NCBI GenBank assembly: GCA_002314885.1
Contig: DCHT01000028.1
Span: forward strand, 1 to 64,000
Source: Bacteroidales bacterium UBA1745
Lineage (GTDB): Bacteria > Bacteroidota > Bacteroidia > Bacteroidales > UBA932
DNA length: 64,000 nucleotides
Direction of reading: 5' to 3'
The notes under the pieces are model-generated. The model saw nothing but the letters and a program-made list of their open reading frames with translations, was not told where the DNA came from and ran no database searches. Within the stretch, counting starts at the first letter, position 1. Each line of letters starts with the position of its first letter. The position numbers and the translations under genes were made by a program. Positions 1 to 10,598 of this stretch are shown here, piece after piece.

Positions 1-23
1 AGTGGCACTACTTCTGCGCCACT
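1..23. repeat. Dispersed palindrome, family B (partial copy)
   Basis: The right arm of a palindrome (CACTACTTCTGCGCC) seen complete at 26939-26971 and in variants at 57224, 57279, 57593 and 59032. Here it abuts the stop codon of the first sulfatase. The left arm lies outside the window. Confidence 0.75.
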
Positions 24-1459
24 TACAGGTAATTCCCTTTGATATGGCCGGACGGCGATGTCTGCTGGGCCTCGACGAGGGGCCTCAACTGTTTGAGGAG
101 TTTGGGGTCATTTACCTGCAGGGCGTAGTCGTAAAGGGCGCGGCGAAGGCGCAGGAGCACGTCCGCGCAGCTTTCCTCGCAGGAGAGATTATGCAGCTCT
201 CCCCTGTCGTTTTCCAGGTCGAAAAGGCCTTCCCTGTCCTGATAATACTGATAGAGGACGTATTTCCAGCGGCCTTCGATGATGGTCCAGCCGCGAGTCT
301 CGATGGCAGAGAGATAAGTCTCAGACACAACTGCCTCGTGCAGTTCCTCGGCCTTGCCTTCCGCAAGCGAACGGAGCGATTTTCCGAGATAGACATCCGC
401 GTCAAGTTCCACCCCTGCATAGTCGCAAAAAGTGGCATAGATGTCCAGTCCGATGTTGGACAAAGCAGTCGAATTGACGTTTCCGGCCGTTTTATTTCCC
501 TTAGCCTTCGGAGCCTTCACAATCAACGGCACATTGATGCATTCTTCGTAGAGAGCCCACTTCTGATTCCATCCGTGGGAAGCTGCACCATCGCCGTGAT
601 CGCTGCAGAAAACAATGAGAGAATTCTCATATAATCCATTGTCATCCAACACTTTGAGCAGTTCGCCTATACGCTGGTCAACTCTCTCCACAAGGCGGTA
701 ATAGCCATAGAGATAGCGGCGCCAGTCGTCATCGTTGTAAGAGTAGGTATCGTGCGATTTGAGGAAGGCATTGCGTTCGAAATCAAGGGCCTCGGCACTG
801 CGGTCAGGCTTGGCGAAATTAGCCGGCAAAGAAGGGCATTCAGAGGTCTCAAAGGCCGGTAACTGGCCGTAAGGCAAGGTCTCGTCACGGGCGAATTCGC
901 ATATCTCGTGAGGGTCCAGATAGGACGCCACCAGGAAGAGAGGCTTGTCCGAATTCCTGCCTTCCAGGGCCTTCCTGCACGCATCGGCGATCTGACGGTC
1001 GTCCATATTGCAGAGCCTCGTAAACCCGGCATCGTCAGGCACATTGATCTCCGGAGCGTGCCACTTGCCCGCATAGAGGCAGTCGTAGCCCGCATCCGAC
1101 ATACGGTGTCCGATTCCATTGTCCAAAGCCTCCTGAGAAGGTCTTATGGCATTGTCGGTCGCGCCAGTCTGCACCGGCATCAAACCGGTTACAAGCGAAG
1201 CACGGCACGGTCCGCTCAGAGGGAAAGGACAATATGCCCTGGTCAGCAGCACTCCGTCGGAAGCCAGACGGTCCATAGCCGGAGTAGACAGGTCAGGATT
1301 GCCCAGGCAACTCATCGCGCCCAGGGTCTGCTGGTCAGTCATAATGAATATGATGTCCGGACGGCTGTCCTTGCGATGGCAGTCGGCAGGCTCGGTCGCA
1401 TTGGCGGCCACGGGAGCAGCCAGAGCGGCCACGGAGGCCAGTGGAAGCATTCTTTTCAT
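23..1459 (-). CDS. S1-family sulfatase, serine type
   Basis: Secreted sulfatase of 478 residues, last visible gene of the heparan-sulfate locus. It has an N-terminal signal peptide (about residues 1-22), the metal-binding IIFIMTDQQ segment near residue 36, and the maturation motif S-G-P-C-R with Ser82 as the residue converted to formylglycine. The serine form needs the radical-SAM maturase anSME, which is not in this window. The gene starts 4 bases after the stop of the preceding sulfatase. Context suggests it removes sulfate from heparin/heparan fragments (N-, 2-O-, 3-O- or 6-O-linked; I cannot tell which). The stop codon touches a dispersed palindrome. Confidence 0.9.
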   Translation of the reverse strand: MKRMLPLASVAALAAPVAANATEPADCHRKDSRPDIIFIMTDQQTLGAMSCLGNPDLSTPAMDRLASDGVLLTRAYCPFPLSGPCRASLVTGLMPVQTGATDNAIRPSQEALDNGIGHRMSDAGYDCLYAGKWHAPEINVPDDAGFTRLCNMDDRQIADACRKALEGRNSDKPLFLVASYLDPHEICEFARDETLPYGQLPAFETSECPSLPANFAKPDRSAEALDFERNAFLKSHDTYSYNDDDWRRYLYGYYRLVERVDQRIGELLKVLDDNGLYENSLIVFCSDHGDGAASHGWNQKWALYEECINVPLIVKAPKAKGNKTAGNVNSTALSNIGLDIYATFCDYAGVELDADVYLGKSLRSLAEGKAEELHEAVVSETYLSAIETRGWTIIEGRWKYVLYQYYQDREGLFDLENDRGELHNLSCEESCADVLLRLRRALYDYALQVNDPKLLKQLRPLVEAQQTSPSGHIKGNYL

Positions 1460-1463
1460 ATAT

Positions 1464-3122
<1,659 letters not shown>

Positions 3123-3123
3123 A

Positions 3124-5403
3124 TTATAACTTTTCGAAAGTATAGTTTCCTGCTGCGGCAGTGAAATAGAAGGCGTGGTCATCCTTGCCGGCCTCGGCCG
3201 ACTTCACGACGACCTTGCCGTCGCGCTTCACCACCCATTTTCCCTCTCCGAGGTCGGTCACAAGCAGCTTGGAGCCCTTCTTGACCGTTCCCGCAGGCAG
3301 GGTGAATGAGAAGTCTGAGTCCAGGAGTCCGCCGTCGCGGGAGAAGATCACGGCCCTGTCGAATACGACGGTTCCGACCACCTTCTCGGCATCGACACGT
3401 GCCACCTCAGCGAGACTGCCGCAGTTGTTGTCAGCCACCTGCAGTACATTGAGGAAGATGTCCTCGGCCTGTGCGGCGGCAGGGCTCTCCTCGATTCTCC
3501 AGGCGCCCGCCTCCCCTGCTATGTCCTTGGTGCGAGGGGTGTTGGCCCAGTTGCGTCCGGCTGACCAGAATTCCTTGCCCGGGCCGCCTATCTTGGTGAT
3601 GGAGGCGTTCTCAGGCCAGAGCACGTCGCAGTAGAGCATACCCTGGTCCCCGTCCTTGGTGCGTCGCACGGCAAAGGCCGAACCGCTGATGAGCGGCTCC
3701 TCGATGCTGTGAAGCAGCCAGGTCTTCTTGAAAGAAGGGTCGGAAGCCACGATATGGTCACAGATTACCATCACTGCAGGCACTTCGATATTGCCCGTAT
3801 TGAGGAATACGAAACTGCGTCTCACATCCTGCACCTTTGAGGAATATGCCTTGGTAATATCGCCCTTGAGCAGCGTGTATTCAGGTTTCTTGGCGTCCGG
3901 GCCAAAGCCGTGAGCGAGAGTCTTGCCCACAGTGTACTCCTCGCTCAGCAGGTCCTCGAAGGAGCGGCAGGTGTTCCAACCGATGCCCGGAAGCCTCTGG
4001 CCGCCGTCGTTGGTGGCAGTCGGAGTCTGGCCCTCTCCGCCGTAGCTGAAGGTCTCGAAAACCTCTGACGGATCGTAGATGAGCAGGGAGTTATGCGCCA
4101 CGGTGCGCTTCGTATAGTTCTTGTTGTGATCGCTGTTGTAGCCGCCTGTACTGCCCTGATACATACCCGTATCGATGGCCAGCGGACCGCGATAGTAGAT
4201 CTGGAAAGAGCCGCCGTCCTGGTGCTGATGGTTGCCCACGAACTGCTCGTTGATCTTCATCTCAGCCACCACGGACCAAGGATCCCAGCCCGTGCGGGCA
4301 GTCATCCAGCCGAATGGAGAACCGCTGTAACGGGATAGAGGAAGGCTGTCCGGAGCCTTGCCCTGAAGGTCGAAATCCTGCCACAGAAGGCGGTGTATGA
4401 GGCAATGAGGCTCGAGGGACTGGTTCCTGTCGTACTCGTACTGGAGATATGGGTCCTTGTAATATGAAGCCGCCAGCATCATAGGCAGGCTATAGGAAGC
4501 CTCGCGTTCGCGGCTGTGGTTGGTGTCGCCTGCAGGCAGCACCTGTCCGTCGGCCCTGCGGCGGTAGATGAAGTCATACATCACATACTGCTGGTCGCGG
4601 CTGAAGAAGTCCGGATAGCCGAGTTTAGCCATAATCCACTGGCAGTACATATCGTTGGCAAAACGCACATTGACATAACTGGTGCCCTGGTGGTAGTTGC
4701 CGCCGGAATAGATGTAGTTCCTGACAGGTACATATTTCTCCGTGAAGAGCTTCATCACGTAGTTGTACATATCCGGATACTCGTCGTATATGGCAATGCC
4801 GCAGGAGAGCATATCACGCAGCAGCATCCATTCGGAAGAGTGGCCTGCGATAGGTTCGTTGTCCTTAGGCGGATAGCGACACTCCATAGTACCTGCGATG
4901 CGGATGAATTCCTTGATATATGCCTGACGCTCATCGTCGCTCATCTGATCATAGCACCAGTCATAGACGATACCGCCCACCATCAGCATAACGCCGCTGG
5001 CACGCGAAAGATCATTCTTGGTGCCGAAATTCGTGCGCTGAAGAGTGTCCAGCATAGTCGTAATGGCTTCGCGAGCCTCATCCTTCCTGCCGTAGAGCAG
5101 ATAGTCGAGGGCCTGGATCTGGGCACGGGAAGTGACTCCGCGCATCCTGTAATAGTAGCGGAATCCGCGGTCCTTCTCCTTTGCCTCTTCTTCCGGAGTG
5201 CGGTCTATGCCGGCCTTCGCCAGAGTCCTCAGAATCTTGCCTCCCGTCGGAGACTCGGCCTTGTCGCGTATTGCCGGAATCTCCTTCTTCTGGAGATAGA
5301 GCCTAGGATGCACATTTGCCGGTGGCACAGGAAAGTCGTTCTTTTCCTGCGCAAAGGCGACAGTACCGATCAACAATGCAATAACGATGAATATTTTACG
5401 CAT
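3124..5403 (-). CDS. Heparinase II-like polysaccharide lyase (PL21)
   Basis: A 759-residue secreted lyase that cleaves heparin and heparan sulfate by beta-elimination. The start MRKIF (7 codons inside the longest ORF) begins a clean signal peptide ending near AFAQ. An alpha/alpha toroid occupies the N-terminal half. His188 and Glu191 (GHSSEW), Tyr243 (GTSYVNVRF) and His392 (GNHQHQD) are offset by exactly 14 from the catalytic His202, Glu205, Tyr257 and His406 I recall for Pedobacter heparinase II, so it should be active. A beta-sandwich C-terminal half follows. It lies between PL12 and the 6-O-type sulfatase. Confidence in the fold is high and in the heparin/heparan substrate fairly high. Confidence 0.88.
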   Translation of the reverse strand: MRKIFIVIALLIGTVAFAQEKNDFPVPPANVHPRLYLQKKEIPAIRDKAESPTGGKILRTLAKAGIDRTPEEEAKEKDRGFRYYYRMRGVTSRAQIQALDYLLYGRKDEAREAITTMLDTLQRTNFGTKNDLSRASGVMLMVGGIVYDWCYDQMSDDERQAYIKEFIRIAGTMECRYPPKDNEPIAGHSSEWMLLRDMLSCGIAIYDEYPDMYNYVMKLFTEKYVPVRNYIYSGGNYHQGTSYVNVRFANDMYCQWIMAKLGYPDFFSRDQQYVMYDFIYRRRADGQVLPAGDTNHSREREASYSLPMMLAASYYKDPYLQYEYDRNQSLEPHCLIHRLLWQDFDLQGKAPDSLPLSRYSGSPFGWMTARTGWDPWSVVAEMKINEQFVGNHQHQDGGSFQIYYRGPLAIDTGMYQGSTGGYNSDHNKNYTKRTVAHNSLLIYDPSEVFETFSYGGEGQTPTATNDGGQRLPGIGWNTCRSFEDLLSEEYTVGKTLAHGFGPDAKKPEYTLLKGDITKAYSSKVQDVRRSFVFLNTGNIEVPAVMVICDHIVASDPSFKKTWLLHSIEEPLISGSAFAVRRTKDGDQGMLYCDVLWPENASITKIGGPGKEFWSAGRNWANTPRTKDIAGEAGAWRIEESPAAAQAEDIFLNVLQVADNNCGSLAEVARVDAEKVVGTVVFDRAVIFSRDGGLLDSDFSFTLPAGTVKKGSKLLVTDLGEGKWVVKRDGKVVVKSAEAGKDDHAFYFTAAAGNYTFEKL

Positions 5404-5420
5404 AATATTATATTTTCTCT

Positions 5421-5471
5421 CCAACAGTCACGCAACTCGTGACTGTTAGCGCTATTTTTCAATAACAGTCA
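5421..5471. repeat. Dispersed palindrome, family A (AACAGTCA/TGACTGTT)
   Basis: Perfect 9-bp stem AACAGTCAC (5423-5431) with GTGACTGTT (5439-5447), 7-base loop, in the gap between the PL12 and PL21 genes. A third arm, AACAGTCA at 5464-5471, lies inside the last codons of PL12. The same arms recur at 18.5 and 31.9 kb. It could stabilise or process the operon mRNA. Confidence 0.7.
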
Positions 5472-7260
5472 TCACAACGACGCGCTTGGCGGAACTTTTC
5501 TGCACCTGGACAGTCCAGGCCGGGCGCTCGACTTTCTCGCGGTAGGAGGCTGAATGCCAGCCCTCGTCCTCGCGGTAAGTCAGAGCCTCGCGGCTGCGAG
5601 TAGTTATGCTGATGTTGTTACCATCTTCAAAAAGTGTGCGCACTTCGATCTCACCGGAGTCCACATCGCTCTCGACCTCACAAGGAACGAGGTTGAAATG
5701 CACTCCAACAACTCCTGTCGCAGGGCCGCTGATCTCGTCGCGGATGAGCAGGGTGCCGTTGCGGCGAAGCCTGAAAGTCCTCTTGTGGACGAAGCCTTCG
5801 TAACTGTCGCTGACCACGGTCACGCGGCCGCGGGCAGACCAATTCACGCATCTGGAGGCGGTAGAATCGAGGTTGCGGTCATCGAGAGTGACGGTGTTAT
5901 GGACGCGGGTCTGACGGAACCAGTTGCGCTCGGCGAGGATGGAATCGTCGCCGCCATAGACGTAGCTGCCGGAATCAGGGAAGAAGTTGCGTCCCTCGCT
6001 CCAGTATTCGAAAGTGCCGTTGTCGGGCTGACAGTGCCAGAAAGCCTTAGGACCCGCCTTGATGTCCACCTGGGTGGAATTCATATCCCAGCCGTTGCGC
6101 AGGATATAGAATCCGCCGGTCCTGAAAGCCTTGGACTTGTAGGAAGGCACACTGCCCTCTTCACCGTCGGTGGCCAGATATTTCAGATAAGCGTCGTCAG
6201 TGAACACTTCGCTCCAGTCCCTGAACTTGGACTGCAGGCTCTCCTTGGTCAGGAAGCGGCAGTCGGAGAACACAGGGACGGTATAGTCCGGATAAAGGAG
6301 GTTATATACGACTACAGCCATATTGTGGACGGTCTCGAGATAGGACTCAGGGAACACGTCCAGCATACCATAGTAGTTACAGAGAGCCAGGGAATTGAAG
6401 AAAAGCTTGGCAGCCTCGATATGGTAGTGAGGGTCCAGTTCGTACTGAACGCCGTCGTCGTAGACCTGCAGTCCGATTTCGCGGTTCATCACCTCCACCG
6501 CATCCTTGCGCCATTTGTCGGCATCGGCGAACTCGTGGAAGAAGAAGGAAGCCGCCAGCATACGCTGGGCCTCGAAAAGCAGATGGTTGCCCTTGGCACT
6601 GTAATGAGCCTGCAGATAGTCCGCGTGCTTGTAGTAGTTCTCCAGGAAGTCCAGGAGGAATGCCTCGTCGAAGCAGTCTGCATTCACACAGAGGGCGAAC
6701 TGGCGGATCTGGTCCTCCACGCGATGGCTTACCTCGAGAGGTCTCCAGGCGAAGCGCACATTCTCCAGGATCTTGTCCTTAGCCTCATCCAGCATCTCGA
6801 AATCCTCGGAATCGATGAGAATCAGCGGATTCTTCGCAATCCAGTCGCGGTACTCAAACATCCATTCGCGGACATACTTTTCGTCGCCGCTCACCCTCCA
6901 GGCCTTGCCCAGCGGGGTGAACCATTTGTGACGGTGGAGCTGCCAGCGGAGTTCGTTGTCCTTCACCGGCCAGTAGGTCCAGTCGATGTCCTTGCCGTAG
7001 AAATAGGACGGCTGGTAGCCGCGGTGCACGAAAAAGCGGTGTTCCAGGGCTTCGTCGGCCCATTTCTGCTCCTCGGCAGTGATGCGGTCCATCACCAGGC
7101 CGGGATAGCCCAGGTCGCGGGACTTGTAATACTGGAGCAATTCGCTTGCGGCAGCCTTTTCGTCGCCGCGATCGTAAGCGTCCTTGACGCCTTCCAAGCC
7201 CGGCTGACTGAGATCCAGCAGGGAGAAAATGGACACGAGCAGAGTAAGTATTATCTTCAT
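5452..7260 (-). CDS. Heparan-sulfate lyase (PL12, heparinase III type)
   Basis: A 602-residue secreted lyase. Residues 1-18 are a signal peptide that runs straight into the helical heparinase N-terminal module (about 13-48), followed by the toroid and a C-terminal beta-sandwich (Hepar_II_III). Candidate catalytic residues are Asn225 in GNHLLFE, Tyr279 in DPHYHI and His409 in FWHCQPDNGTFE; the NGTFE...GRNFFPDSG signature is typical of PL12. It should act on low-sulfated heparan regions and so complement PL21. The first 4 bases overlap the end of the DUF3604 gene (ATGA), which implies translational coupling. The last codons contain one arm of palindrome family A. Confidence 0.9.
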   Translation of the reverse strand: MKIILTLLVSIFSLLDLSQPGLEGVKDAYDRGDEKAAASELLQYYKSRDLGYPGLVMDRITAEEQKWADEALEHRFFVHRGYQPSYFYGKDIDWTYWPVKDNELRWQLHRHKWFTPLGKAWRVSGDEKYVREWMFEYRDWIAKNPLILIDSEDFEMLDEAKDKILENVRFAWRPLEVSHRVEDQIRQFALCVNADCFDEAFLLDFLENYYKHADYLQAHYSAKGNHLLFEAQRMLAASFFFHEFADADKWRKDAVEVMNREIGLQVYDDGVQYELDPHYHIEAAKLFFNSLALCNYYGMLDVFPESYLETVHNMAVVVYNLLYPDYTVPVFSDCRFLTKESLQSKFRDWSEVFTDDAYLKYLATDGEEGSVPSYKSKAFRTGGFYILRNGWDMNSTQVDIKAGPKAFWHCQPDNGTFEYWSEGRNFFPDSGSYVYGGDDSILAERNWFRQTRVHNTVTLDDRNLDSTASRCVNWSARGRVTVVSDSYEGFVHKRTFRLRRNGTLLIRDEISGPATGVVGVHFNLVPCEVESDVDSGEIEVRTLFEDGNNISITTRSREALTYREDEGWHSASYREKVERPAWTVQVQKSSAKRVVVMTVIEK

Positions 7261-8915
7261 TTCCTATTTACCCATATTGGTGATGACCAGGCCCACTGAC
7301 CGTCGCGCTGACGGACGCGGACATAGTAATAATCGGTGTCGCGTTCACCCTCCTCATCCTCGATGAGAGTGCCAATTGTGAAGGCTTCCTCAGGACAGGC
7401 ACGCTCGAACTGCACGGCCTCGCTGAGCCAGCCCCTCATAAAATGGGCCTTGGTGCCCTGGAGGAGCTCCTCAAGGGTATAAGTGAACTGCTGACCGTTC
7501 ACGTCGGCGGTGATGGTGCCCTGAGGGCTCATCAGCACGTCGAGAATGATGCCCTGCTGGGCCGGAGTGGTCGTATTCGGGTTCTTGCTGGAGTACATAT
7601 CGAGCTCCACGTGGTTCTGGTCGCTGCCAAGAACGCGGTTCACGCGGGCAATGAACTCCTTTTCGCCCGGCTGAGGGGAGGTGAAGGCAGCCCCGCGGAA
7701 GCAGGTCTGATAGTCCTTGATCATTCCCCCGTCCACGCGTACCTGTCCGGTCCAGTGCACATATTCTTCCTCGCGGTTCCATCCGAAGTTGATCTTTACC
7801 TTGGCCCTCACGAGTTCGCCCTTAGGCATATCTGCAGTGAAAGGTCCGTCCAGACGTGCGATGCAGCGGCCGTTGCGGATGACGTCCACATAGTCGATAT
7901 AGTTCTGGGCCTCGACGGCCACGAGTATCCTGCGCTTGCCTGAAGCCGAAATTTCGTCGCCCATCACCGCATCGTTGATGCTGAAGTCGAGTTTGATCTT
8001 GTCGCCGGTGACGCCGTAGTGATGACGCTTGCCCAGCTGCTCCCAGATCACATCCTTGTCGAGAGTGTCGGCGAGCACGCCTATGCGGCCGTCGCCATAA
8101 CTGCCAGGATAGCCTGCGTGCTGGTCGGTGGAGCACATAATGCCGAACTTGTGGCCCTGCTCCAGACCGTACTGCACGCTGCCCTCATAGATGCGAGGGC
8201 CCATATCGTGGAGATAGTCGTAGTCGCCCATATCGGTCTCGGCGTTGCCGTGGCGGGAATAGAGTTCCACGAACGGAGTCTGCTCGTCGCCATCGACGAA
8301 GGCGGCCCAGTTGTAGCCGCGGTAACCGGTCATATAACCCATATGGTGCGGGGTCACGTATGCCCTGTAAGGACGCAGCTTCTCCTTGAGGTCCGGAACG
8401 CTCTCGGCCTCGAAGAGAGGAATGTCATAGTCCCTGCAGAGGGCCACGTGGTCACCGTGGGCCATAGAATGGCACTCGTATGAGGTGAAAGTGAGGAAAC
8501 GCTCAGGGTCATTGGCCCTCTCCATCGCTGCCACGTATTTCTCCCATCCACCGGCACGCAGGCGCTTGAAGGCCTGGGTGTGGTAGTCGATCACCCACGC
8601 AAGGCGAGGGTCGTCGGCGCCGGGAATGTCCGGCCAGAGGGCGTGAGGAGTCACGGAGCAGAAGTCGAGCTGCTCGCGGGCTGCATCGATGGCGTCGCAG
8701 AGGCGTCCGTGGCCGTAAGTCACGGCGCAATGGTTGTGGAGGTCGCCCCACAGCACCCTCTTGTCGCGGAGGGCGGCAATGCGCTTCCTGACGTCTGCAG
8801 GAAGCCTCTTGCCAGCTTCTATGGTCTGCCCGCCGGAGCAGGAGAATATGCTGCCTGAGGCTGCCAGTCCGAGGGCTGTCCAGCCTGTGGCCTTGAGAAA
8901 GTTTCGTCTGTCCAT
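7257..8915 (-). CDS. DUF3604 / PHP-like predicted metallohydrolase lipoprotein
   Basis: A 552-residue protein with an N-terminus MDRRNFLK followed by a hydrophobic stretch and a lipobox-like Cys26, so probably Tat-exported and possibly lipidated. Residues 56-70 (WGDLHNHCAVTYGHG) carry a PHP-type metal site, with further His/Asp clusters at TPHALWPD and STDQHAG. This matches the DUF3604 family, whose activity I do not know. It overlaps the PL12 start by 4 bases and follows SusD by 9 bases. Placement inside an otherwise complete heparan locus suggests an enzyme acting on a heparan-derived sugar or ester, but nothing in the sequence proves it. Confidence 0.75.
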   Translation of the reverse strand: MDRRNFLKATGWTALGLAASGSIFSCSGGQTIEAGKRLPADVRKRIAALRDKRVLWGDLHNHCAVTYGHGRLCDAIDAAREQLDFCSVTPHALWPDIPGADDPRLAWVIDYHTQAFKRLRAGGWEKYVAAMERANDPERFLTFTSYECHSMAHGDHVALCRDYDIPLFEAESVPDLKEKLRPYRAYVTPHHMGYMTGYRGYNWAAFVDGDEQTPFVELYSRHGNAETDMGDYDYLHDMGPRIYEGSVQYGLEQGHKFGIMCSTDQHAGYPGSYGDGRIGVLADTLDKDVIWEQLGKRHHYGVTGDKIKLDFSINDAVMGDEISASGKRRILVAVEAQNYIDYVDVIRNGRCIARLDGPFTADMPKGELVRAKVKINFGWNREEEYVHWTGQVRVDGGMIKDYQTCFRGAAFTSPQPGEKEFIARVNRVLGSDQNHVELDMYSSKNPNTTTPAQQGIILDVLMSPQGTITADVNGQQFTYTLEELLQGTKAHFMRGWLSEAVQFERACPEEAFTIGTLIEDEEGERDTDYYYVRVRQRDGQWAWSSPIWVNRK

Positions 8916-8924
8916 TCTATAATA

Positions 8925-10583
8925 TTATTTGCCCCATCCTGGGTTCTGATGGCACTGAATCATAAGGTCGAGGTCGCGCTGAGGGATAGGCATCAGCTCG
9001 TGACGGCCTTCGATAGTGTAGTTTGCAACGCTGTAGTTACCGGCAGAGAACCAGTCCACGACAGCCTGGGAGGTCTGTCTGATGGTCTTGTAGTAGATGC
9101 CCCAACGGATGAGGTCCTGCTTGCGATGGCCCTCGAAGCAGAGCTCGTAAGCCCTCTCCTTGCGGATGATCTCGCGGAACTCGTCCTGGCTGACTGAAGC
9201 AGCCACATCGTGGGCGCTGTCTCCGAAAGCCCTGCGACGCACGAGGTTGAAGGCCTCGAGAGCGCTTGCAGTCGGTCCGTTAGCCTCATTCTCGGCCTCT
9301 GCATAGAGCAGGAGGACGTCGGAATAGCGGAGTATGTACCAGTTGACGTTGGACTTGTCGTTGTTGATGAGATAGTTGCCCGAAGTCACATATTTCTCAG
9401 TGTCCCACTTGGCCGGCGTGAAGAGCTGACGCTGCTTATTGAGCTGATCCTCGGTAGGAGTAGCGGAACCGATGCAGTCGAAGAACTTGATGTAGTTGTC
9501 GGTCACGATGGTCTTGTTGGAGTTGCTGTAGCCATAGCGGTAGTCGGCGATGGACAGGGCGAAACGAGGATCGTTGTGGCTCTCCCACTCTGCGGTGAAA
9601 GGATATACAACCTTCCAGTTTGCGGCATTGCGGCCACGTACGCCGTCCACTGCGGTTGCAGTCACACCGTTCCACTTGCCAATACGGCCCACGCAGTCCT
9701 CGTTGTTCAGGCCGGTAGGAGAATAGAAGGAAACCTCGATGAGGCTCTCGTATGGATCCCAGATGCCATTGCAGGTGTTGTACCATACCTTCTCATAATT
9801 GGCGTTGAGCTGATGTTTGCCGGAGGATACGATCCTGTAACCGGCAGCAGCGGCATCTGCCCACTTGGACTCGTCGTGGACAGGATAGCCAGCCCAGGTG
9901 CAGTAAACCTTGGTCAGGAGGCCGAGGGCGGAACCCTTGGAGATCCTGAAGGCGGTGTTAGGGCGCACGCTGTCGTCGATGGCCCAAGGCAGTACTTCGA
10001 TGGCGGCGAGGAGATCTGCCTCGATGAAGGCATATACGTCCTCAGGAGCAGCCTGGACAAACTCGGATGCGCTCTTGCGGGAGTCGGCAGTGCTCTTCAT
10101 AAGCACCACGTTGCCGTACCAGCGCACGAGTTCGAAGTAGTAAAGCGCCCTGAGGGTGCGGGCCTCAGCCACATAGATATCTGCCAGTTCCTCGTCGCCT
10201 TCGCTCCAGGAAGCCTTCCTGGACTCGACGGTCTCGATGAAGTTGTTGGCGTTGTAGATTGCGTTGTAAAGTGCCCTCCAGGTCGTTCCGATCTCGGTCA
10301 TACTTGCGGTATGGGAGTTGGTCGGAATGGTTCGGAAAGAGGTGTTTCCGCTGCCCTCGCACTGGGCGATGTCACTTGAAATGGTGAACAGCAGGGAGAG
10401 ATGGTAGGAGTATGTTCCTTCCTCGCACAGGTTCCTGTAGCAGCCCTGCAGCACGGTCTCAGCCTCGCCGGCATTGGTCACGTAGTTGTCGGTGCTGACC
10501 TCGGTATATGATTTCTCGGTGAGGGTGCAGGATGAGAGAAGGGCGATGCAGATTGAAGCTGCGATTGCAAAAATCTTTTTCAT
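8925..10583 (-). CDS. SusD-like glycan-capturing lipoprotein
   Basis: A 552-residue outer-membrane lipoprotein (signal peptide with lipobox LLSSC, Cys about 19) of the RagB/SusD family. TPR-like helices and the conserved C-terminal pattern ERAYELCFEGHRKQDLIRWG are visible. It should sit as a lid over the preceding SusC channel and bind heparin/heparan oligosaccharides. It starts 15 bases after the SusC stop. Confidence 0.93.
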   Translation of the reverse strand: MKKIFAIAASICIALLSSCTLTEKSYTEVSTDNYVTNAGEAETVLQGCYRNLCEEGTYSYHLSLLFTISSDIAQCEGSGNTSFRTIPTNSHTASMTEIGTTWRALYNAIYNANNFIETVESRKASWSEGDEELADIYVAEARTLRALYYFELVRWYGNVVLMKSTADSRKSASEFVQAAPEDVYAFIEADLLAAIEVLPWAIDDSVRPNTAFRISKGSALGLLTKVYCTWAGYPVHDESKWADAAAAGYRIVSSGKHQLNANYEKVWYNTCNGIWDPYESLIEVSFYSPTGLNNEDCVGRIGKWNGVTATAVDGVRGRNAANWKVVYPFTAEWESHNDPRFALSIADYRYGYSNSNKTIVTDNYIKFFDCIGSATPTEDQLNKQRQLFTPAKWDTEKYVTSGNYLINNDKSNVNWYILRYSDVLLLYAEAENEANGPTASALEAFNLVRRRAFGDSAHDVAASVSQDEFREIIRKERAYELCFEGHRKQDLIRWGIYYKTIRQTSQAVVDWFSAGNYSVANYTIEGRHELMPIPQRDLDLMIQCHQNPGWGK

Positions 10584-10598
10584 ATCAATGTCCTCCTA

